Origin: Desulfobacterales bacterium
Lineage (GTDB): Bacteria > Desulfobacterota > Desulfobulbia > Desulfobulbales > BM004
Direction: 5' to 3'
DNA: 12,975 bases
Assembly: GCA_030621655.1 (NCBI GenBank)
Contig: JAUXHH010000027.1
Coordinates: 1 to 12,975 of the forward strand
Below are positions 7,758 to 12,975 of this stretch, piece after piece (positions within the stretch are counted from its first letter, which is position 1; each line of letters begins with the position of its first letter). The position numbers and the translations under genes are program-made. The notes beneath the pieces were generated by a model. The model was not told the DNA's origin. It ran no database searches and saw only the letters and a list, made by a program, of their open reading frames with translations.

Positions 7758-7929
7758 ATATATGGATTGACAAATATTGCAAGGTTTTTTTTATTAATAT
7801 ACAGAAAAACATTTAAGTAATTTTTCACAAAAGTGAGTGGGGTTTTGTCTATTTGTAAATAAAGGCCTTTCTTTCCGGAACCGTTCTATGATAAATTAAA
7901 ATTTTATTAAATAATTAAGAGAGAGAGTT

Positions 7930-8274
7930 ATGGAAATCACAGAAAAAGAATTGACCTTAATTGATGATTGGGTCGCATTGCACCGGGAGATAGAAAAGCA
8001 GGAAGATGAATTGGACACCCTTTCACAGAAATTGAAGACAATAAATATTAGACTTTATGCCAAAAAACAAAAGGTGGAGTTGGAAGAGTTCCGCGATTAT
8101 CTTACTGAAGAGATTAAAAGGCTCAATGAAAAAAATGATAAGGATAAAATTAAGCAGTTAACCAATTTAAAAACCTTTGTGGAGCATGATATCAATATTG
8201 AAAACCTTGTTGAGCAGGATATCGATATTGAGGAACGGGGCGTTAATATAGACCTGAAAGACTATAAAGAGTAA
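7930..8274 (+). CDS. Small charged coiled-coil protein of unknown function
   Basis: A 114-residue protein with no recognised family. It is rich in Glu, Lys, Asp, Leu and Ile, has no signal peptide or membrane segment and no cysteine. Residues about 14-80 look like a continuous coiled coil (HREIEKQEDELDTL, then LEEFRDYLTEEIKRL). The tail carries two 10-residue repeats, VEHDINIE at 84-91 and VEQDIDIE at 94-101, with a weaker third (GVNIDL). The start is supported by GAGAGAG just upstream. It is clearly more AT-rich than its neighbours, appears monocistronic with its own terminator at 8316-8344, and sits between a cytochrome and a TRAP operon. The reading frame and ribosome site look real; the function is unknown, perhaps a structural or adaptor role. 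Confidence 0.75.
   Translation: MEITEKELTLIDDWVALHREIEKQEDELDTLSQKLKTINIRLYAKKQKVELEEFRDYLTEEIKRLNEKNDKDKIKQLTNLKTFVEHDINIENLVEQDIDIEERGVNIDLKDYKE
8172..8231 (+). repeat. 30-bp tandem duplication inside the coiled-coil gene
   Basis: Units 8172-8201 and 8202-8231 match at 25 of 30 positions, with the core GAGCAtGATATCaATATTGA nearly identical in the second unit. It encodes the two 10-residue repeats at the C-terminus. Confidence 0.8.
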
Positions 8275-8315
8275 GAAAAAGATTAAGAAAAAAACGAGAG
8301 AAATATTATATTGTC

Positions 8316-8347
8316 AAAAGCCACTCCTTCACGGGGTGGCTTTTTTT
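8316..8347 (+). terminator. Rho-independent terminator of the coiled-coil gene
   Basis: Stem 8316-8327 with 8333-8344 (AAAAGCCACTCC against GGGGTGGCTTTT, one T-G wobble), loop TTCAC, followed by a T-run to 8347. It lies 42 bp after the stop at 8274. Confidence 0.9.
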
Positions 8348-8356
8348 GTTGTAAGA

Positions 8357-8384
8357 AAAATTCTGACAGGAAAATCAGAATTTT
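8357..8384. promoter_or_regulatory. 10-bp hairpin upstream of the TRAP promoter
   Basis: AAAATTCTGA (8357-8366) pairs perfectly with TCAGAATTTT (8375-8384), loop of 8 nt. It sits just upstream of the -35 at 8390. It may be a backup terminator or an activator or repressor site. Confidence 0.5.
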
Positions 8385-8389
8385 CCCGA

Positions 8390-8418
8390 TTGATTCTATA
8401 TGCTTAAATTGGCATAAT
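8390..8418 (+). promoter_or_regulatory. Candidate sigma70-type promoter of the TRAP operon
   Basis: TTGATT (8390-8395), exactly 17 bp, then CATAAT (8413-8418), four and five of six matches to consensus. Transcription would begin near 8425. Confidence 0.5.
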
Positions 8419-8434
8419 TTTTTTATCCATTTGG

Positions 8435-8449
8435 GGATATTTTGACCAG
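8435..8449 (+). repeat. 15-bp direct repeat, copy 2
   Basis: GGATATTTTGACCAG, identical to 7715-7729. It lies about 10-25 bp downstream of the inferred start of transcription and 135 bp before the binding-protein ATG. It overlaps the left arm of the possible leader fold. Confidence 0.6.
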
Positions 8450-8494
8450 GGCTGCATGGGATAATTTGGGTTGTGCCATGCATAAAGTCGGTCA
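8443..8494 (+). promoter_or_regulatory. Possible structured RNA leader of the TRAP operon
   Basis: Two nested pairings: outer TGACC (8443-8447) with GGTCA (8490-8494), inner TGCATGG (8453-8459) with CCATGCA (8476-8482). It lies in the untranslated leader. No known riboswitch class is recognised; the double-stranded form could equally be a protein-binding palindrome. Confidence 0.3.
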
Positions 8495-8584
8495 TCTAGG
8501 GAAATGCCAGAACTTTCTTGCCGCTACAAAAAGATTGAATGGTTATTTTCATATTTTTCAATTTTATTTCAGGAGGGTATGTTT

Positions 8585-9559
8585 ATGAAAAATCTGCTTG
8601 TAAAGACAATGGTCGGCATTTTTATGTTTTCAATGGTGACACTAGCCTTTTCAACCAATTCCCATGCCAAAAAAAGGATAACATTTGGCGGCGGTCCTGC
8701 CGGAGGGACCTTCCAGGTGGTTGCCAACGCCATCCAGGTCTATAAACCGGTGAAAGAGATTGAGGGTATCAGCGTCAAGGCCCAGACCTCTGCCGGTTCT
8801 GTGGAAAATTTAAGAAAAACAAACGCCGGCAAGCAGCAAATGAGCGTGGTCTATTCCGGTCATGTCTGGCTGGGCAGAAACGGCAAGATGAAGAACGATC
8901 CCAGAATATATGAAGATGTCTTGGCAGTGGCTTGGTTGTATGGAGCCCCGGCCCAGTTGGTGGTCCGGGAAGGGTCAGGAATCAAGAGCGTCAAGGATCT
9001 GGTTGGGAAAAAGGTAGGCGTCGGCAATGCAGGGTCAGGTGCGTTTGCCAACTGTGAACTCTTCTTTAGCCATCTTGGCGTCTGGGACAAAATTGAAAGA
9101 AACGCAATGGGATATAATGACGCAGCTGCCGCATTCGGCAACAAGCAACTGGATGCCTTCTGGCTGTTCACAGCCTTTCCCAGCGGCGCCGTGATCATGG
9201 CTGCCCAGACCAACAAGATCAGCTTGGTGGACCTGAATGCTGACGCTGAAGCCTCGGGATTTTATGATGCCTATCCCTATTTCGCCAAACTTTCGGTACC
9301 GGCCGGTACTTACAAAGGGGTTGACTATGATGCTCCTTCGTTCCAGGACAGCGCTTTGTGGGTGGCCAACTCCAAGGTGTCGGCTGATATTATTTATAAT
9401 CTGCTTTCCGCAGTGTACACCGATGAAGGTCTCAAGCACATGGTGGAGCAGAAGAAAACCTTTAAACACATGAGCCTTGAAACAGGAGCCACCAACATTG
9501 TTACCCCCTTTCATCCGGGTGCAGAGAGATTCTGGAGAGAAAAAGGTATGCTAAAATAG
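8585..9559 (+). CDS. TAXI-family TRAP transporter substrate-binding protein
   Basis: A 324-residue periplasmic binding protein of the TAXI class of TRAP transporters, which delivers an organic anion to the membrane permease for sodium- or proton-driven uptake. The signal peptide has basic KNLLVK, a hydrophobic core, and a likely cut after SHA at residue 28. The mature start RITFGGGPAGGTFQ is characteristic of the family, followed by SAGSVENL, YSGHVW, a central KKVGVGNAGSG and a C-terminal TPFHPGAERFWREKG. The start at 8585 is chosen because AGGAGG (8571-8576) lies 8 nt before it; the longer frame from 8504 would bury the signal peptide. The substrate cannot be read from sequence; characterised TAXI systems include glutamate and 2-oxoglutarate carriers, and the local context suggests a carboxylate. 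The permease follows after a 151-bp gap. Confidence 0.93.
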   Translation: MKNLLVKTMVGIFMFSMVTLAFSTNSHAKKRITFGGGPAGGTFQVVANAIQVYKPVKEIEGISVKAQTSAGSVENLRKTNAGKQQMSVVYSGHVWLGRNGKMKNDPRIYEDVLAVAWLYGAPAQLVVREGSGIKSVKDLVGKKVGVGNAGSGAFANCELFFSHLGVWDKIERNAMGYNDAAAAFGNKQLDAFWLFTAFPSGAVIMAAQTNKISLVDLNADAEASGFYDAYPYFAKLSVPAGTYKGVDYDAPSFQDSALWVANSKVSADIIYNLLSAVYTDEGLKHMVEQKKTFKHMSLETGATNIVTPFHPGAERFWREKGMLK

Positions 9560-9590
9560 GAAACTTGAAAAATCCCACCTTAAGTTCGCC

Positions 9591-9622
9591 CGTGCCAACC
9601 GGTTGTGCCGCCGGTTGACACG
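9591..9622 (+). promoter_or_regulatory. Intercistronic hairpin between TRAP binding protein and permease
   Basis: CGTG-c-CAACCGG (9591-9602) pairs with CCGGTTG-a-CACG (9611-9622), an 11-bp stem with one mismatch and an 8-nt loop. No T-run follows, so it is more likely a processing or mRNA-stabilising structure than a full terminator. The rest of the 9560-9710 gap shows nothing else clear. Confidence 0.55.
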
Positions 9623-9710
9623 AGTGTAGGTGCAGACAAGTTCCAGGAATTAATAACAGTAATTCTGACCCGCTAGATCCCAAAAACCCTAAAATGCCTG
9701 GGTGGAAATA

Positions 9711-11444
9711 ATGTATGAAAAGCTGAACAAATTTGAAAGAATCGTATTTGATGTATTGTCTGTAGGTCTGGTTTTGTTTTACTCCTATTCAGCAGTCCTG
9801 AAACCGGCAGCCACCCAGTATCACCGGGGAATATATGTTATTATAACCTATATCCTCGTCTTTCTTGTCTATAAGTCAAAAAATAAATGGATGAGAATCG
9901 TTGATTATCTCTTGATACTGCTTTCCATCTTCACTATCGGTTACTGGATAGCCAATTTTGAGGCGATAAACTACCGCATGGGGATTGAAACCCGTTTTGA
10001 CATGGCCGTCGCCATTGTCGGTGTGCTCCTTGGCATCGAACTTGCCAGACGGGTGGTGGGAATCGTCTTTGTCTTTATGGGAGTCATTTTGCTCCTCTAC
10101 GGTGTATACGGTGCCTATATGCCGGATTTGATATCCCATGCCGGCGATACCTTTCCGGCGCTGTGCACCAGTATTTTTTATAAAAGCGACGGCGTGTTCG
10201 GCATTATGGCCAATGTCTTGGCCACCTATGTCATTCTCTTTGTGTTGTTTGGGGCCTTTCTGGAAAAATGCGGGGCCCAGAAATTCTTCATTGACTTTCC
10301 CTTGGCTGCTGTGGGCCATAAAATTGGCGGCCCCGGGAAGGTTGCAGTCATTGCCAGCGGTCTCTTTGGCTCCATTTCCGGCAGCGCCATTGCCAATACG
10401 GTTTCTACCGGGGCCTTTACCATCCCCATGATGAAAAAGGCCGGATTCAGGCCCCATATCGCCGGCGGCATTGAACCGGCTGCCTCCATTTCCGGTATGT
10501 TCATGCCTCCGATCATGGGCGCCGGCGGTTTTATCATGGCCGAGCTTACCGGGGTGCCCTATTCAAAGATAATGCTGGTTGCCATCTTTCCTGCCCTCAT
10601 GTATGTGTTCAGCGTTTTTATGATGGTTCATTTTGAGGCCAAGATATACAATATCAAAGGGGAGAAGAGTGAACACGGCGCCATGGAAATTCTCAAGTCC
10701 GAATGGTACTATACCCTGCCGCTCATCGTTATCACCGTTTTTATGTTGATGGGTTATTCTCCAGGGTACTCGGCGATTCTCGGCATGGTCACATGCATTG
10801 TTATCAGCTGGTTCAGGAAAGAGACACGTATCGGTTTGAAGGGCTTTGTCGAAGCATCCAGAAAGGGCACCATGAGTAGTCTGAAAATCGGTGCCGTGGT
10901 AGGAGTTATCGGCATTATCATCGGGGTGCTCACCTTCAGCGGCCTTATACTTACCTTTGCCGATATTGTCATTGAACTGGCCAACGGCAAATTATGGTTG
11001 ACCATCCTTCTTATTGCTCTGGCTTCCCTGGTGTTGGGCATGGGCGTCCCGGTCACAGCAGCCTATCTGATCACAGCGGTGGTGGCTGTTCCTGCTCTTA
11101 CCCACCTTGGTGTGAATGAACTCGCGGCCCATATGATCGTTTACTGGCTTTCTCAGGATTCTAATATTACTCCCCCCGTTTGTATTGCGGCGTTTGCCGG
11201 AGCCACCATTGCCAAAGCCAATATGTGGCGTACTGCCTTTGCGGCTTTCAAATTTGCCAAGTTTCTCTACCTGGGACCGTTTCTGTTCGGGTATGTGCCG
11301 GGCTTTTCACTGAACGGCAGCACCACTGATATTGTCAAGGCGTTTGTGCTGATTATCATCGGTACCTACGCCTATTCCTGGTTTTTAAGTGGTATCTGGT
11401 ATTACAAGCTGCGGGGGCAATACCCTAAGCAGTCAACAACTTGA
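9711..11444 (+). CDS. TRAP transporter fused permease (DctQ-DctM, 4TM/12TM fusion type)
   Basis: A 577-residue inner-membrane permease in which the small (DctQ) and large (DctM) subunits of a TRAP transporter are fused, as is usual for TAXI systems. Four N-terminal hydrophobic helices (about 11-30, 40-54, 61-82, 97-119) are followed by the large domain. Family motifs are clear: GLFGSISGSAIANTVSTG (218-235), GGIEPAASISGMFMPPIMGA (252-271), GMGVPVTAAYLI (443-454) and SQDSNITPPVCIAAFAGATI (481-500). At 577 residues it is short for the fusion class, mainly because the linking and C-terminal parts are compact. The start at 9711 (ATG) is preferred over GTG at 9702; GGTGG lies just upstream. It should form the transporter with the preceding binding protein. 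Confidence 0.94.
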   Translation: MYEKLNKFERIVFDVLSVGLVLFYSYSAVLKPAATQYHRGIYVIITYILVFLVYKSKNKWMRIVDYLLILLSIFTIGYWIANFEAINYRMGIETRFDMAVAIVGVLLGIELARRVVGIVFVFMGVILLLYGVYGAYMPDLISHAGDTFPALCTSIFYKSDGVFGIMANVLATYVILFVLFGAFLEKCGAQKFFIDFPLAAVGHKIGGPGKVAVIASGLFGSISGSAIANTVSTGAFTIPMMKKAGFRPHIAGGIEPAASISGMFMPPIMGAGGFIMAELTGVPYSKIMLVAIFPALMYVFSVFMMVHFEAKIYNIKGEKSEHGAMEILKSEWYYTLPLIVITVFMLMGYSPGYSAILGMVTCIVISWFRKETRIGLKGFVEASRKGTMSSLKIGAVVGVIGIIIGVLTFSGLILTFADIVIELANGKLWLTILLIALASLVLGMGVPVTAAYLITAVVAVPALTHLGVNELAAHMIVYWLSQDSNITPPVCIAAFAGATIAKANMWRTAFAAFKFAKFLYLGPFLFGYVPGFSLNGSTTDIVKAFVLIIIGTYAYSWFLSGIWYYKLRGQYPKQSTT

Positions 11445-11465
11445 TTTATCTGAAAAGATTTTTGC

Positions 11466-11528
11466 TTGGGTTCATGTCCGGACGGCAGAGACCCTGCAGA
11501 GTACTAAAAAGTAATTCTGTGGACCCAA
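11466..11528 (+). promoter_or_regulatory. Imperfect hairpin between TRAP permease and universal stress gene
   Basis: Outer arms TTGGGTTC (11466-11473) and GGACCCAA (11521-11528) pair with one wobble. An inner stem CAGA-g-TACT (11497-11505) pairs with AGTA-at-TCTG (11510-11519) around AAAA. GGGTT (11468-11472) could instead pair with GACCC (11490-11494), so two exclusive folds exist. No T-run follows. It could set relative expression of the genes on either side. Confidence 0.4.
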
Positions 11529-11540
11529 AATAACCATTTG

Positions 11541-12074
11541 ATGGACAAAACAATGGATATTCCCAAAATAGAAATAAAAAAGATTCTTTACACCACGGAC
11601 CTCTCTGAGCCTGGCAGATATGCCTTCTCTTATGCTGCCAGCCTGGCCAATGCCTACAAAGCTGAAATAACGGTTTTGCATGTTATTGAGGAAGGGCCGG
11701 AACTGGATAAGACTCTGGTCGGCTATATTTCAGAAGAACTCTGGGAGCAAATAAAGAAGCAGAATCTGGAGGAGGCCTGTGAGATATTGGTCAATCGGAA
11801 AAGGGACAATGCCGCCATTAAGAAATGTATCTGCGATTTCTGCGAAGAGATCCAGTCCAATACCCCGGAAGAAGCCTATGTGGCTTATGATGTCGCTATT
11901 GAAATGGGTCATCCGGTGAAAAAGATTCTGGAGTACGCCGTCCAAGGCAGCTATGATCTTATCGTGGTTGGTAGCCACGGACACGGTACCCTGGATACCC
12001 TGATGGGCGATACTGCCCGCCGAATTGTACGCCGTTCTGAGATCCCTGTTCTTGTTGTAAGGCTTCCCCGATAA
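11541..12074 (+). CDS. Universal stress protein (UspA family)
   Basis: A single-domain cytoplasmic Usp of 177 residues. The N-terminal strand KKILYTTDLSEPGRYAFSYA, with an Asp in the usual place, then ITVLHVIEE, and C-terminal LIVVGSHGHGTL and IPVLVVRLP are typical. The nucleotide-binding signature normally reads G-x2-G-x9-G-[S/T]; here GSHG is followed by only 8 residues and then GDT, so ATP binding may be altered. Start choice is uncertain: 11541 ATG, a TTG at 11538 and an ATG at 11553 all lack a good Shine-Dalgarno. It follows the TRAP permease by 96 bp and precedes the carrier gene by 32 bp. Usp proteins next to TRAP genes have precedent in Halomonas TeaD, which modulates the TeaABC transporter, so a similar regulatory role is plausible but unproven. 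Confidence 0.9.
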   Translation: MDKTMDIPKIEIKKILYTTDLSEPGRYAFSYAASLANAYKAEITVLHVIEEGPELDKTLVGYISEELWEQIKKQNLEEACEILVNRKRDNAAIKKCICDFCEEIQSNTPEEAYVAYDVAIEMGHPVKKILEYAVQGSYDLIVVGSHGHGTLDTLMGDTARRIVRRSEIPVLVVRLPR

Positions 12075-12106
12075 TTTCGGATAACCTGAGCAACGACACC
12101 ATTATC

Positions 12107-12975
12107 ATGTTTCCACCGGGAACATCACGTATTTTTGAAACCCTGACGGCAGTTTTCCTGACTTTGCTTGTCGGTTTTGTCCTGCAAAGGCGGAAACTCC
12201 CGACCCCGGAATTCTGGCCGGGAGTGGAGCAGATTACCTATTATCTCCTGTTCCCGGCCCTGCTGTTTACATCCATCATTTCTGCAGAGGTAGAGTTTGA
12301 AAGTCTCCGGGGGTTAGTCGTCCCATTTACCGGGCCTTTCCTGGTAATGGGTCTGGTCCTGTTCCTTGGCCGGAAACATATGGGAAAAGATTATTCCGCT
12401 TTCACCTCCATATTTCAGGGAAGCATTCGTTTCAATACCTATATAGGTTTTTCCATTGCACTTTCCGTCTTCGGCCCTGAAGGGGTGTCTATGGCAGCCA
12501 TGTTTATATCGCTGGTGATACCGGTGGTCAATGTCATGAGCGTTGCCGTTCTTTCCGGTACCAGCGGATCATCGAGTGCTGTCAATGTTATAAGGCATCT
12601 GGCGCGCAATCCGTTGATTATAGCCTGCGTTTTTGCACTTATTTTCAAAGGCTTGAGCTTCGGACTGCCAACAGCTATTTTCGAATTCCTGAGCATTCTC
12701 GGCCGGGCTTCCCTGCCGCTGGGCCTCATGGCCGTGGGCGCGGCACTCTGTTTTAAGCAAACATCCGACGATTTGCTTCCCCTTTCCTTTGTGAGTATGA
12801 ACAGGCTTCTCATGATGCCGGTTCTCATGTTCGTCTCCTGTCAATTTTTTGGTGTGACAGGGTTGGCGCGCTCCATCGCCATTTTGTTCGCAGCGCTTCC
12901 AGGTTCTCCGGCAGCTTATGTGCTGGCTCGTCAGATGGGAGGAGACCACCGGCTGATGGCGAACCTGTTCACTGT
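12107..12975 (+). CDS. AEC-family transporter (auxin efflux carrier / malonate permease type), 3' end missing
   Basis: A 289-codon open frame running off the right edge. The hydrophobic protein has repeated membrane segments (about 10-27, 44-60, 71-88, 110-122, 128-150, 168-183, 197-216, 232-250, 256-274). Family hallmarks are an early YYLLFPALLFTSI, the central FQGSIRFNTYIGFSIAL (103-119) with a G-S-x-R-x-N pattern, VIRHLARNPLIIACV (161-175), LPLGLMAVGAAL, and ALPGSPAAYVLARQMGGD near the edge. AEC carriers are usually about 310-320 residues, so only about 25 are missing. Family members are linked to organic-anion transport (MdcF near malonate genes, YfdV), so a carboxylate substrate is a fair guess. 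The start is 32 bp after the Usp stop with no terminator, suggesting one operon, although the Shine-Dalgarno is weak. Confidence 0.9.
   Translation, partial: MFPPGTSRIFETLTAVFLTLLVGFVLQRRKLPTPEFWPGVEQITYYLLFPALLFTSIISAEVEFESLRGLVVPFTGPFLVMGLVLFLGRKHMGKDYSAFTSIFQGSIRFNTYIGFSIALSVFGPEGVSMAAMFISLVIPVVNVMSVAVLSGTSGSSSAVNVIRHLARNPLIIACVFALIFKGLSFGLPTAIFEFLSILGRASLPLGLMAVGAALCFKQTSDDLLPLSFVSMNRLLMMPVLMFVSCQFFGVTGLARSIAILFAALPGSPAAYVLARQMGGDHRLMANLFT

Larger units (their letters stand above)
7645..7929. other. AT-rich divergent region between cytochrome and coiled-coil gene
   Basis: A 285-bp AT-rich region holding control elements for two divergent genes. Features: a 15-bp repeat unit (7715-7729); a 10-bp inverted repeat (7734-7757); a minus-strand -10-like TATACT (complement of 7728-7733) that could drive the cytochrome; a plus-strand TTGACA at 7767-7772 without a well-spaced -10; and TATGAT at 7887-7892 ahead of the 7930 gene. 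The purine-rich GAGAGAG just before 7930 serves as Shine-Dalgarno. Confidence 0.45.
8275..8584 (+). other. Gene-free 310-bp region ahead of the TRAP operon
   Basis: No credible gene is present. From left to right it holds the terminator of the coiled-coil gene (8316-8347), a second hairpin (8357-8384), a sigma70-like promoter (8390-8418), the second copy of the 15-bp repeat (8435-8449), a possible folded leader (8443-8494) and the Shine-Dalgarno AGGAGG (8571-8576) of the binding-protein gene. The implied 5' leader is about 160 nt, long for a simple bacterial gene. Confidence 0.6.

Noticed and set aside
7763..7780. Possible sigma54 promoter (TGG...TTGC)
   Set aside because: GG and GC are separated by three bases too many for a -24/-12 element.
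8410..8427. Possible sigma54 promoter starting TTGGCA ahead of the TRAP operon
   Set aside because: The -12 GC dinucleotide is absent (all T); the same region fits a sigma70 promoter better.
9876..10457. Minus-strand open frame of 193 codons opposite the TRAP permease
   Set aside because: Shadow of a strongly conserved permease; the product is low-complexity Gly/His/Lys-rich with no recognisable family.
12439..12949. Minus-strand open frames at the right end (129 and 126 codons)
   Set aside because: The plus strand carries a clear AEC transporter across this stretch with full family motifs.

Overview
The window looks like a chromosomal segment of an anaerobic Desulfobacterota (deltaproteobacterial) organism, probably a sulfate reducer or close relative. 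This is inferred from the combination of a ferredoxin-linked 2-oxoacid oxidoreductase, a Tat-exported split-Soret-type cytochrome c, a TAXI-type TRAP transporter and a TRAP-adjacent universal stress protein. No database search was possible. No rRNA, tRNA, CRISPR array, transposase or phage gene was seen.

Layout. Positions 1-207 are non-coding and contain several inverted repeats, just where the next kor subunit gene would be expected. Positions 208-1663 (minus strand) hold korD and korA, overlapping by 11 bp. A divergent 236-bp region separates them from the plus-strand run maeA (malic enzyme), a membrane sensor histidine kinase, and a NarL/FixJ-type response regulator whose start overlaps the kinase stop (ATGA). 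A two-way hairpin terminator at 6835-6867 separates this run from a convergent split-Soret cytochrome gene. An AT-rich stretch follows, with a small coiled-coil protein of unknown function and its own terminator. From 8585 to the right edge, all on the plus strand, come a TAXI TRAP substrate-binding protein, a fused TRAP permease, a universal stress protein, and an AEC-family carrier cut by the window end.

Working together (inference). Most genes fit uptake and oxidation of small carboxylates. Malic enzyme makes pyruvate from malate. KorDA belongs to an enzyme that oxidises 2-oxoglutarate (or a related 2-oxoacid) with ferredoxin. The TRAP system and AEC carrier move organic anions. The kinase's extracytoplasmic region closely resembles that of the C4-dicarboxylate sensor DctB, so it may report external dicarboxylate. 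The cytochrome is a periplasmic redox protein whose link to the rest is unproven.

No clearly undescribed multi-gene system was found. The points most worth a second look are the DctB-like sensor joined to NarL-type output, a perfect 15-bp repeat in the control regions of the cytochrome and TRAP genes, possible structured RNA leaders and spacers in the TRAP operon, the non-coding block beside korA, and the small coiled-coil protein carrying a recent 30-bp tandem duplication.
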